42,082 bases of DNA, from positions 1-42,082 of the forward strand of contig CAYOTM010000006.1 of assembly GCA_964406935.1 (NCBI GenBank), written 5' to 3'. Below the pieces are notes generated by a model. It saw only the letters and a list, made by a program, of their open reading frames with translations. It was not told where the DNA came from and searched no databases. Positions 23,974 to 30,667 of this stretch are shown here, one piece after another. This DNA is from PWHG01 sp964406935. GTDB taxonomy: Bacteria; Patescibacteriota; Patescibacteriia; Patescibacteriales; UBA12465. The position numbers and the translations under genes were made by a program. Every line of letters starts with the position of its first letter. The stretch's first letter is position 1.

Positions 23974-24384
23974 TTAACCTAAATTATTTAAAAATAAACT
24001 AACAATTAGGGCCCAAATACCCCAGGCACCAATTACTACCAATAAACCAATCGCTGCTTGTTTAAGGGTTTGCTTGGCTTTTCTTACCTCCTCTTCAACA
24101 CCGTTAGCGGTCATCCATTTCATACCGGCATAAATTATTAAAAATAAAAATACTACTGATAAAAATCCAGAAATTAAATTAATAATTAAGCCAATACTTT
24201 TAAAAACCGTATTTCCATCAGTTCTACTATCATAAGGACCAAACTCAGAACCCACCCTTTCTAATTTTGATAAAGCACTTTCGGGCGCTTCTGTAATTAC
24301 ACCTTGAGCTAACACTAAGAAGGGTAAAACTAAAATAAAAATCATTGCCCCTAAATTTAAGATGGTGGTTTTAATTTTTTTCAT
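23974..24384 (-). CDS. T4SS pilin-like protein, paralogue 6
   Basis: 136 residues: signal peptide ending LPFLVLAQG, a linker GPYDSRTDGN, helix 1 (IGLIINLISGFLSVVFLFLIIYAG), the turn KWMTANGVEEEVRKAKQTLKQ and helix 2 (AAIGLLVVIGAWGIWALIVSLF). The usual GGNEEKV of the turn is NGVEEEV here, a divergent version. It lies 7 nt upstream of paralogue 7 and 3 nt downstream of paralogue 5, so translation is coupled. Confidence 0.8.
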   Translation of the reverse strand: MKKIKTTILNLGAMIFILVLPFLVLAQGVITEAPESALSKLERVGSEFGPYDSRTDGNTVFKSIGLIINLISGFLSVVFLFLIIYAGMKWMTANGVEEEVRKAKQTLKQAAIGLLVVIGAWGIWALIVSLFLNNLG

Positions 24385-24387
24385 ACT

Positions 24388-24825
24388 TTAAAAAAGACTA
24401 GCGAGGCGACCAATAATTACCCAAGCTCCCCAAGTTAAAACAATGATCACCAAACCAATAATTGATTGTTTTAAAGATTTTTTAGCCGAACTGACTTGCT
24501 CTTCATTGCCGGCGGCCGTCATCCAACGATAACCAGCTAAGATTGTTAGGATTACAAAAATAATTCCTAGAACGGAAAAAATGACCCTAATAATTGAGCC
24601 AATTAAAGAAAATATTTTATCCTCACTTTCCTGGTCGCTAGTTATTTGGTAGCCAGCATTTCCTCCAACTTGGCCAACAATTGATTCTTCACCAAAAGCA
24701 TCTTGGAGATTTGGCGCTAAAGACTGTGGGGGAGTTTCTTGGGCTAAAACTGGATTATAAATTGCCAAACTAAAACACATTGTTATTATTAACCAGAGTA
24801 AAACATAAAAGGAAGTTTTTTTCAT
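24388..24825 (-). CDS. T4SS pilin-like protein, paralogue 5
   Basis: 145 residues: signal peptide (LWLIITMCFSLAIYNPVLAQ), a longer Asp/Glu/Gln-rich linker (about 28-68), helix 1 (LIGSIIRVIFSVLGIIFVILTILAG), the turn YRWMTAAGNEEQVSSAKKSL and helix 2 (QSIIGLVIIVLTWGAWVIIG). The Trp-rich second helix (TWGAWV) parallels paralogue 6 (AWGIWA), suggesting these two are the closest pair. Gaps to its neighbours are 3 and 6 nt. Confidence 0.8.
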   Translation of the reverse strand: MKKTSFYVLLWLIITMCFSLAIYNPVLAQETPPQSLAPNLQDAFGEESIVGQVGGNAGYQITSDQESEDKIFSLIGSIIRVIFSVLGIIFVILTILAGYRWMTAAGNEEQVSSAKKSLKQSIIGLVIIVLTWGAWVIIGRLASLF

Positions 24826-24831
24826 ATAAGA

Positions 24832-25257
24832 TTAATTTTCTGGTAGTGAGCTATTTGGATCAATGGTTGTCATTGTTGTCTCAAATATAAACTCAAAGAC
24901 AAAGTAAGTGATGGCATAAGCGACAATTACAATTATTAAGCCAATTACCGAGTCAATAATAATTCCTTTAGCTTTTTTGGCTTTTTCTTCACTGCCAGCC
25001 GCGGTCATCCAGGTAATTCCTCCGTATAACATTAAAATGATAAATAAAATCCCAATAAAACTTAAAACTAAATTTATGTTTTGACCAATTGTTTGATCTA
25101 GGTCTGGTTGATCGCTCTTCGTATCATAACCAGCGGACTCGCCTGTTTTTTGAACCCCGCTATCCTCTAAAAAATTATATGCCTGTGATTTAAATGCAGG
25201 AATTAATAATAAACTAGCAATTAAGCACCCCAGGTATAATTGTTTAACAAGCTTCAT
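24832..25257 (-). CDS. T4SS pilin-like protein, paralogue 4
   Basis: 141 residues from the third codon of MIMKLVKQL. Signal peptide (LGCLIASLLLIPAFKSQA), linker with ESAGYDTKSDQPD, helix 1 (NINLVLSFIGILFIILMLYGG), the turn ITWMTAAGSEEKAKKAKGII and helix 2 (DSVIGLIIVIVAYAITYFVFEFI). The Ala-Gly-Ser-Glu-Glu turn is a variant of AGGNEE. It ends in a short polar tail (TTIDPNSSLPEN). Gaps of 6 nt on one side and 12 nt on the other place it inside the same operon. Confidence 0.8.
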   Translation of the reverse strand: MKLVKQLYLGCLIASLLLIPAFKSQAYNFLEDSGVQKTGESAGYDTKSDQPDLDQTIGQNINLVLSFIGILFIILMLYGGITWMTAAGSEEKAKKAKGIIIDSVIGLIIVIVAYAITYFVFEFIFETTMTTIDPNSSLPEN

Positions 25258-25269
25258 AATCATTATTTA

Positions 25270-25677
25270 TTATTGGGTTAATTGTTCACCAACAAAGGCA
25301 GTAATGGCGTAGGCGCCCAAAACGACTACTAAACCGATAATCGCATTAATCATTAAGTCTTTAGCTTTTTTTACCTTTTCTTGATTACCGCCGGCCGTCA
25401 TCCAGGTTAAACCAGCATAAATCATTAAAACTAAGAACAGGACACCCACAAAAGATAAAACCAGGCCAATAATTTGCCCAGTTTTTGTTTGTAAAAAATT
25501 ATTTTGGAAATTACTCCCTGTTTGGTCCGCAAAGGCCTCGACTTTACCAGCTGCGCTATCTAAGCCTTGAATAGTTTTGCTTTGAGCATTAACCAAGGAA
25601 AGGTTGCCCAACAAGATTATTAAAATTAAAACTAAACCGCCGAGTTTAGTTAAATATTTGTTAAAAAATAAAAACAT
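25270..25677 (-). CDS. T4SS pilin-like protein, paralogue 3
   Basis: 135 residues: a basic start and signal peptide (LGGLVLILIILLGNLSLVNAQ), a short polar linker, helix 1 (IIGLVLSFVGVLFLVLMIYAG), the canonical turn LTWMTAGGNQEKVKKAKDLM and helix 2 (INAIIGLVVVLGAYAITAFVG). This copy and paralogue 4 share the IxGLxxVxxAYAIT helix, which is also the form found in paralogue 7. Confidence 0.82.
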   Translation of the reverse strand: MFLFFNKYLTKLGGLVLILIILLGNLSLVNAQSKTIQGLDSAAGKVEAFADQTGSNFQNNFLQTKTGQIIGLVLSFVGVLFLVLMIYAGLTWMTAGGNQEKVKKAKDLMINAIIGLVVVLGAYAITAFVGEQLTQ

Positions 25678-25705
25678 AAAGTTATTTTAAAAAGAAAAAA
25701 GTAAT

Positions 25706-26089
25706 TTAATCTCCTGTTTCGCCAACAATTAAGTCAGTGCCCGTTCTAAAAACTAATTGAGTAATTGCCCAGGAAAAAATTACAATTAATAAACCAATTA
25801 GGCCAGCTAACAGTAGTTTTTTTGCTCCCCTAACTTTTTCTTCATTACCTCCGGATAGCATCCATTTAAAGCCCCCCACTAAAATTACTGAAACGGCGAT
25901 TAGACCCAAAAAACTTAAAACAATCCCGATTGCTTTACCGGTTATATCTTTAGGATTTTCTCGTGTTAAATTAACCTCTTGATCAACTACTCTGATTCCT
26001 AAAAAATCAGTGGTTTGAGCTAAAGCTGGAGTGGCTAAAAACATTAATAAACCAATAATAAAAATTGATTTCAAGATTGATTTTTTCAT
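25706..26089 (-). CDS. T4SS pilin-like protein, paralogue 2
   Basis: 127 residues: signal peptide (SIFIIGLLMFLATPALAQ), linker, helix 1 (AIGIVLSFLGLIAVSVILVGG), the turn FKWMLSGGNEEKVRGAKKLL and helix 2 (LAGLIGLLIVIFSWAITQLVF). It shares the MLSGGNEEKV turn with paralogue 1 and differs from the MTAGGN turn of copies 3-7, so the array has two subgroups. A 148-nt spacer with a very stable hairpin separates it from paralogue 1. Confidence 0.85.
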   Translation of the reverse strand: MKKSILKSIFIIGLLMFLATPALAQTTDFLGIRVVDQEVNLTRENPKDITGKAIGIVLSFLGLIAVSVILVGGFKWMLSGGNEEKVRGAKKLLLAGLIGLLIVIFSWAITQLVFRTGTDLIVGETGD

Positions 26090-26097
26090 AGATTTTT

Positions 26098-26135
26098 CAT
26101 TGCTTGAGATGTTAAAATTAACATCTCAAGCAATG
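26098..26135. repeat. Perfect 18-bp-arm inverted repeat between pilin genes 1 and 2
   Basis: Arms CATTGCTTGAGATGTTAA and its exact complement are separated by two A. No T tract follows on the minus strand, so it is not a standard terminator. A second hairpin, CCCTCAG/CTGGGGG around CTAGAC, lies immediately upstream in the mRNA. Together they probably protect the 3' end of the first pilin's mRNA or mark a processing site. Confidence 0.8.
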
Positions 26136-26237
26136 ACCCCCAGGTCTAGCTGAGGGCTCATTACTTTTATCTTGGTTATAATTAAGACAAAAACTAGAAT
26201 AGGTATCAATATAATTATATAAAGATTCCTGTTCTGG

Positions 26238-26627
26238 TTATACTAAGATTTCGCCAGTCGCAGTGTTAACGACTAAGCTGACAATTGCCCAAGCGAAAAT
26301 AACGATCACTAAACCGATTAAGCCAGCAATTAACATCTTTTTGGCTCCACTGACTTTCTCTTCATTACCTCCAGATAGCATCCATTTAAAACCACCAATT
26401 AAGATAACCGCTACTGCGATTAAGCCTAAAAAGCCCAAAACAAAACCAATAATTGAGCCACCAGCTTCTTGTAAATCAACATCCTCAGCGGTTTGCATGC
26501 CTTCAACTGGAGCAGTGTCAAGTCCGTAAATTGAGGGATCGGCTAATTGAGCTTGACCCATCATTGGGACCAAAAAAAGGCCTAATAAAAACAGAGCGAG
26601 AAATCCTTTTAATAATTTTTTATTCAT
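26238..26627 (-). CDS. T4SS pilin-like protein, paralogue 1 (promoter-proximal)
   Basis: 129 residues: signal peptide (FLALFLLGLFLVPMMGQA), linker with the GLDTAPVEGMQTAED segment, helix 1 (SIIGFVLGFLGLIAVAVILIGG), the turn FKWMLSGGNEEKVSGAKKML and helix 2 (IAGLIGLVIVIFAWAIVSLVV). It is the first gene after a good promoter and the only gene I checked with a strong Shine-Dalgarno sequence (AAAGGTGGTGA, 6 nt before ATG), and its mRNA is followed by a long hairpin. These signs suggest it is the most abundantly made subunit, perhaps the major pilin. Confidence 0.86.
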   Translation of the reverse strand: MNKKLLKGFLALFLLGLFLVPMMGQAQLADPSIYGLDTAPVEGMQTAEDVDLQEAGGSIIGFVLGFLGLIAVAVILIGGFKWMLSGGNEEKVSGAKKMLIAGLIGLVIVIFAWAIVSLVVNTATGEILV

Positions 26628-26665
26628 AATTCACCACCTTTCTAGTTTTTATTTTTATATTAATA

Positions 26666-26694
26666 ATTTTAACATAATGGGGTTAAAAAGACAA
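26666..26694 (-). promoter_or_regulatory. Promoter of the pilin array
   Basis: On the minus strand, TTGTCT (26689-26694), 17 nt, then TAAAAT (26666-26671) with TGT directly upstream (extended -10). The leader is about 32 nt and ends in the strong ribosome binding site AAAGGTGG. Confidence 0.65.
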
Positions 26695-26727
26695 TATAAA
26701 TATCCACATAAGTTAAATTAGCGATTT

Positions 26728-27078
26728 TTAAATAACTTTTTTAAGATGTTTAATAATTATTTGATGAGAAATTGAGTTAATAATAATCAGAATTAAGTCA
26801 AAACTGACCCCTTCCCAGTTTAGTTTTTTTTGACAACAAAATTCTTGGCCAGCTTTTTGAAGATTAATAATTTGTTGACGTTTTAGTACTTCAGAAATTA
26901 AATAAGTTTGTTGGCGAGTTTTTACTTCGATTAAAACCACTTTCCCCTTATAAAGAGTAATTAAATCAAGCTCTCGCTGTTTATAGCGCCAATTTTGATA
27001 TAAGATTTTATAGCCATTTTTTCTTAAATAGTTAGCGGCAATCTTTTCCCCAAATTCCCCTAAATTTTTTTTATTCAT
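26728..27078 (-). CDS. yraN: YraN/UPF0102 family endonuclease-like protein
   Basis: A 116-residue PD-(D/E)XK-fold protein of the YraN family. The hallmark is LGEFGEKIAANYLRKNGYKIL at the N-terminus, followed by NWRYKQRELDLITLYKGKVVLIEVKTRQ. In that stretch Glu and Asp of the RELDLI segment and EVK form the nuclease-like site. The molecular role of YraN in bacteria is not settled; nucleic-acid processing or DNA uptake has been suggested. It lies between the pilin array promoter and a terminator, so it is probably transcribed separately from the genes upstream. Confidence 0.9.
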   Translation of the reverse strand: MNKKNLGEFGEKIAANYLRKNGYKILYQNWRYKQRELDLITLYKGKVVLIEVKTRQQTYLISEVLKRQQIINLQKAGQEFCCQKKLNWEGVSFDLILIIINSISHQIIIKHLKKVI

Positions 27079-27087
27079 AATTTATTT

Positions 27088-27113
27088 TTAAAAAAGCCCC
27101 TTCTAGGGGCTTT
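27088..27113 (-). terminator. Terminator upstream of yraN
   Basis: AAAGCCCC pairs with GGGGCTTT around TAGAAG, followed on the minus strand by TTTTTTAAA. It ends the transcript coming from the 27137 gene side. Confidence 0.8.
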
Positions 27114-27136
27114 AATTTTATTAAATTAATTAAAAT

Positions 27137-27520
27137 TTAGGGCAAATATTTTCTAAAAGCCTGGTCTTTTTCTAATTGTTGACGCTTGAGAGGAATTTTT
27201 TTAATTTCTAATAATAAAAATATTAACCAAATAATAGCGCTTATTCCCCAGATAGCCAACCAAAATCTGGCTGATAAAAAAGGAGCCCGCTGATAGCTAA
27301 AGAAGAATAATAATAAGCCAATCATTAAATTAATGGCTGAAAAACTATAAAACTTTTTCCAAAAAGATCGGTAAAGTTTATGACGATTTTTTATTATAAC
27401 AGCAACAATCGCTAAGATTAAAAAAATAATTAAAATAGCAATAAATAAATAGTTAAACAGAGGGAGCATGGCTGGTGGCCGTAAATTAAACCAAAAGGAC
27501 CAACTTAAAAGGTTTTCCAT
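27137..27520 (-). CDS. Three-helix membrane protein of unknown function
   Basis: 127 residues, no family recognised. Three transmembrane segments are predicted: YLFIAILIIFLILAIVAVII (about 25-44), FSAINLMIGLLLFFFSY (about 59-75) and FWLAIWGISAIIWLIFLLL (about 86-104). A basic loop (KNRHKLYRSFWKKFYS) lies between the first two, and a basic C-terminus (KKIPLKRQQLEKDQAFRKYLP) is probably cytoplasmic. It lies 5 nt downstream of the methyltransferase on the same strand and probably shares its transcript. Confidence 0.7.
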   Translation of the reverse strand: MENLLSWSFWFNLRPPAMLPLFNYLFIAILIIFLILAIVAVIIKNRHKLYRSFWKKFYSFSAINLMIGLLLFFFSYQRAPFLSARFWLAIWGISAIIWLIFLLLEIKKIPLKRQQLEKDQAFRKYLP

Positions 27521-27525
27521 ATATT

Positions 27526-28077
27526 TTATAATTTATTAAATATTAAACCATAATGGAAGGGGCCAGCTTCAAATTCTTCTACTAAGGATAAACCTAACTG
27601 AGGAGCAGCTTCTTTAATGGCTTCGGGATTAACTCGCCTATTAGGATCGGGGCCAAAAGGAGAAGCGCTTAATTTCCAGTCAATTATTAATAAACGGCCA
27701 CCAATTTTTAGCAAGCGACTAGCTTCTCGTAAAATTTCTAATTTTTTAGTTGATTGATTTAAAACATTAATAATTAAGGCATGATCAAGGCTGGCTGACT
27801 CGATCCTGGTTCCTTTAAAAATTTCTAGATTACTCCAAAGAGCCTTTACTTGTTTTAAATTATGATAAAGAGCCGCTTTTTTTATTTCCTCTACCGCCTC
27901 TCTTAAAATATCGACCGCATAGACACTACCCTTTTCGCCAACTAGGTGGGCTACTGGTAAAACAAAATATTCAAATTTACCACAACCTAGGTCAGCTACT
28001 TGTTGCTTCTCTTTAATTCCTATTTTATGCAAAATTAAGTTTATGTCAAATAATTTATTAGTTTTTTTAGTAGGCAT
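27526..28077 (-). CDS. Class I SAM-dependent methyltransferase
   Basis: 183 residues with a Rossmann methyltransferase fold. Motif I is VADLGCGKFEYFVLP (about 23-37), the acidic end of strand 2 is VYAVDILREAV, and motif IV follows as ALIINVLNQSTKK. GGRLLIIDWKLSASPFGP is the post-III strand. The overall pattern is that of UbiE/Methyltransf_11-type enzymes acting on small molecules or proteins; the substrate is unknown. It is 4 nt downstream of the RodZ-like gene, an arrangement that suggests one operon. Confidence 0.85.
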   Translation of the reverse strand: MPTKKTNKLFDINLILHKIGIKEKQQVADLGCGKFEYFVLPVAHLVGEKGSVYAVDILREAVEEIKKAALYHNLKQVKALWSNLEIFKGTRIESASLDHALIINVLNQSTKKLEILREASRLLKIGGRLLIIDWKLSASPFGPDPNRRVNPEAIKEAAPQLGLSLVEEFEAGPFHYGLIFNKL

Positions 28078-28081
28078 ATAA

Positions 28082-28741
28082 TTATTGAACTAAGATTTGT
28101 CGTTGAATTATTTGGGGACGACCATGTTTCTTTTTAGAGATAATAATAATTTCATTTAATCCCTTTTTTAAATTAATTTCTAAAGAAAAATTTCCTTGCT
28201 CATTGGTCAAAACCAATTCACCGTTAATAGTTAGCTCAGCTTCTTTATCGGTTTTGCCGCTAATAATAATTTGTGATTCAGCAGTGGCTAAATTTTCTGT
28301 AGGGTAATCAATAACTAAACTAGGGGCCTCTTGGGATTTTAATAAATAGAAACCTAAATAAAAAAAGCAAGCTAGAATAATCAGTATTAATAATAGATTT
28401 CGAGCAATTTTTGGAAAGACTAGAAAATTCTTGCTAGTCAGAATTTTTTGATTAAAAACTGCTAGCTGATTATCGGAAGAAAATAATTTATATTTTTTAA
28501 TAATTTCTTCGGGGTCTAATCCTAAAAACACAGCGTATTCTTTAAAATATTGCTTACTGTAAAGACCGCTAGGCAGGGCGCTATAATTTTCATTTTCTAG
28601 GGCTAATAAATATTCCGCCCTAATTCCGGTTTTAGCGGCTATCTCCGACAAAGTTAAGTGTTTATTGCTTCTAGCTTGCCGCAACTTTTCGCCTGGCTGT
28701 TCTTCACTATTTAATCTTTTCTGGGTAAAAACAGGGGTCAT
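28082..28741 (-). CDS. RodZ-like HTH/transmembrane protein
   Basis: 219 residues. An N-terminal helix-turn-helix of the RodZ type (GEKLRQARSNKHLTLSEIAAKTGIRAEYLLALENENYSALPS, about 17-58) is followed by YSKQYFKEYAVFLGLDPEEI, also usual in RodZ. One transmembrane helix (NLLLILIILACFFYLGFYLL, about 115-134) leads to an outside Ig-like domain (about 140-219) containing SGKTDKEAELTINGELV. RodZ links the MreB cytoskeleton to the wall machinery. MreB is not in this window, so an alternative is a membrane-bound regulator of pili or wall genes. Confidence 0.82.
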   Translation of the reverse strand: MTPVFTQKRLNSEEQPGEKLRQARSNKHLTLSEIAAKTGIRAEYLLALENENYSALPSGLYSKQYFKEYAVFLGLDPEEIIKKYKLFSSDNQLAVFNQKILTSKNFLVFPKIARNLLLILIILACFFYLGFYLLKSQEAPSLVIDYPTENLATAESQIIISGKTDKEAELTINGELVLTNEQGNFSLEINLKKGLNEIIIISKKKHGRPQIIQRQILVQ

Positions 28742-28763
28742 GAAATATAATTAATTAAAAAAA

Positions 28764-29180
28764 TTATTCTGTTTGAGATATAACTTGGCCATTCCACTCA
28801 ACGCCAACTGTTTTGAGCGCAAACTTAATAATTAAAAAACTAGAAAAAACAATAACTAGACCAATTACTGCAGCCACTAAAATGTTTTTACCCTTACTTA
28901 CTTTGTCACTACTTCCCCCTGATAAAAGAAAAGTAAAACCACCATAAATAAACATCAGTAAAGCCAAAGAACCAACAAACCTTAAAATCAAATTACTGAC
29001 GTTAATTGCGATTCTCATAAAATCATCTAATTCATAATCTCCTTCACTATAACCTGGATCATTGGGGTTAATAAGTGATTGGGCAGTTTGGGTTGTTGGG
29101 GTAGGTGTTTGAGCTAATAAAGGCGAACTAAAAGTAAAGACTGAGATAATAATAAGACCCAGAATAATAATTTTTTTCAT
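28764..29180 (-). CDS. T4SS pilin-like protein, detached paralogue 8
   Basis: 138 residues from ATG 29180. The frame is open upstream to 29234, but that would overlap the preceding gene and precede a canonical signal peptide (MKKIIILGLIIISVFTFSSPLLAQ). A Thr/Pro/Gln linker and GYSEGDYELDDFM are followed by helix 1 (ISNLILRFVGSLALLMFIYGG), the turn FTFLLSGGSSDKVSKGKNIL and helix 2 (VAAVIGLVIVFSSFLIIKFAL). The turn is SGGSSDKV instead of SGGNEEKV. It sits about 2.1 kb from the main array, next to a solute-binding protein and a RodZ-like gene. Confidence 0.8.
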   Translation of the reverse strand: MKKIIILGLIIISVFTFSSPLLAQTPTPTTQTAQSLINPNDPGYSEGDYELDDFMRIAINVSNLILRFVGSLALLMFIYGGFTFLLSGGSSDKVSKGKNILVAAVIGLVIVFSSFLIIKFALKTVGVEWNGQVISQTE

Positions 29181-29184
29181 AGGT

Positions 29185-30558
29185 TTAATTAATTGTTTGA
29201 CTAACCTTGGAAGCGGCCGTATTAATAATCTCAATTAAACTTTTAGTTCCCTCAACTGCTTCTTCAATCATGGCCTTTAGAGCCTCTTCAGCTGCCTCTG
29301 GTCTGAGCCCTTGATACCAACTTTTAGCGGTTAATGATTGATCGATAAAGACTTGAATTTCTTCATTACTTTCTCTTTGTTTATTAATTAAAGATCTTAA
29401 GGCGGTTGGTTTGTTAGTTTTATCTAAATAAGTAACTACGTTTTGTTCATTAGTCATAAATTGAATAAAATCCCAGGCTTCGTTGACATTCGGACTTTTT
29501 TTAGAAACAACCTCAACCCAATAATTAGCAAAATTAATTTCAAAGGGGCTATTTTCAATTTGGGGTAATTTAGCAATTCCAAAATTTAATTTTGGTGATA
29601 AAGATTTAATGGTGGGCAAATGATAAGAATAGCCAAACATAATTGCTAGATTGCCCTGAGTAAACATATCCATCGAATTCGGTAATAATTCATTCCAAGA
29701 ATAAACTTCTTTATTAGAGCTAGCAAAATCTACATAAAAACGTAAAGCTTCCATTCCGGGATTATAATTTCGATTACTTGAATTTGGGGGTATTTGGTGA
29801 AAAGTAACTTGTCGACCGGTCATCATATTAGCTCCATTTTGCATCATTAAAACCGCTAAAATATCAGGTGATCTTTCAATATTGTCGGCACCCCCTAAAG
29901 CAGCTCCTGATTGAACAATGTTTTGACGAGCATCTTGTCTAGTAAGGTTACGAACGTTTTGTTGAAATGTTCGGTTCCAATAAGCAGGGGGCTCAGTAAT
30001 GCCAGCGTTATTAAATAAATCTCGATTATAATACATGGCTAAAGTATCAACAGATAAAGGGAGACCATAAATTTTACCGTCATCTAAAACGACATCACTA
30101 ACCACCGCGTCAACAAAACGATCTTTAACATTTTGGACAGTTAAACTTCGTTTAGTTCTTAGTTCGGGAATCATTTCTTTTTTTAAAGACGAGGAAGCGA
30201 TTAAATAAACCATTTGAGTTTGTTCTGGTAGTGGTGCTAGTTTAGTTTCATATTTACGAATCCAAGTATTATGAATTGATAAGATATCTGGACCGCGATC
30301 TTCAGCTAAAGCGTGTAAAATTTCATTTTCATATTCTTCATATCGAAATTTTCGATAATTAATTTTAACATAAGGATGCATTGCTTGGTATTGGGCGATT
30401 ATTTCTTGAAAATCGTCAGGGCCATCAAAAACTCGCCAATAATTTAAAGTGACTGGTTCCATGGAGACGGTGGTTGCCTGGTCAGAAACTTTACAACTGG
30501 CTCCCATTAAAGACAAAAACAAAGGAAGTAGTAAAATAATAAGAAATTTATTTTTCAT
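29185..30558 (-). CDS. Extracellular solute-binding lipoprotein (family 1, sugar-type)
   Basis: 457 residues of the maltose/sn-glycerol-3-phosphate-binding type. The N-terminus is a lipoprotein signal (LLPLFLSLMGASCKVSDQ, Cys at about 22, atypical lipobox GAS-C). The mature part begins with VTLNYWRVFDGPDDFQEIIAQYQAMHPYVKI, then DILSIHNTWIRKYE. GKIYGLPLSVDTLAMYYNRDLFNNAGI and GNLAIMFGYSYH are the core motifs of the fold. Such proteins normally feed an ABC importer with two permease genes, but none is adjacent, so it may be an orphan binder or serve another transporter. It is followed 4 nt later by a pilin paralogue. It has its own promoter upstream. Confidence 0.85.
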   Translation of the reverse strand: MKNKFLIILLLPLFLSLMGASCKVSDQATTVSMEPVTLNYWRVFDGPDDFQEIIAQYQAMHPYVKINYRKFRYEEYENEILHALAEDRGPDILSIHNTWIRKYETKLAPLPEQTQMVYLIASSSLKKEMIPELRTKRSLTVQNVKDRFVDAVVSDVVLDDGKIYGLPLSVDTLAMYYNRDLFNNAGITEPPAYWNRTFQQNVRNLTRQDARQNIVQSGAALGGADNIERSPDILAVLMMQNGANMMTGRQVTFHQIPPNSSNRNYNPGMEALRFYVDFASSNKEVYSWNELLPNSMDMFTQGNLAIMFGYSYHLPTIKSLSPKLNFGIAKLPQIENSPFEINFANYWVEVVSKKSPNVNEAWDFIQFMTNEQNVVTYLDKTNKPTALRSLINKQRESNEEIQVFIDQSLTAKSWYQGLRPEAAEEALKAMIEEAVEGTKSLIEIINTAASKVSQTIN

Positions 30559-30610
30559 ATAAACAATAATTATTACTAATCTAGCTAAAATTAATAAATA
30601 GCCTAAGTTT

Positions 30611-30640
30611 ATTATATCAGAAAATTAGTCAAGAAGTAAA
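30611..30640 (-). promoter_or_regulatory. Promoter of the solute-binding protein gene
   Basis: On the minus strand, TTTACT (30635-30640), 18 nt, then TATAAT (30611-30616). The leader is about 45 nt. Confidence 0.5.
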
Positions 30641-30667
30641 TAAAACCACCGATTATTTTAGATTTTT

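Noticed and set aside
26690..26710. DnaA box-like ATATCCACA near 26,700
   Set aside because: It is a single site with one mismatch, far from dnaA, and lies in a short AT-rich promoter region; chance is likely.
29181..29234. Longer N-terminus for the detached pilin paralogue
   Set aside because: It would overlap the solute-binding protein gene and place a basic stretch before a perfect signal peptide starting at 29180.
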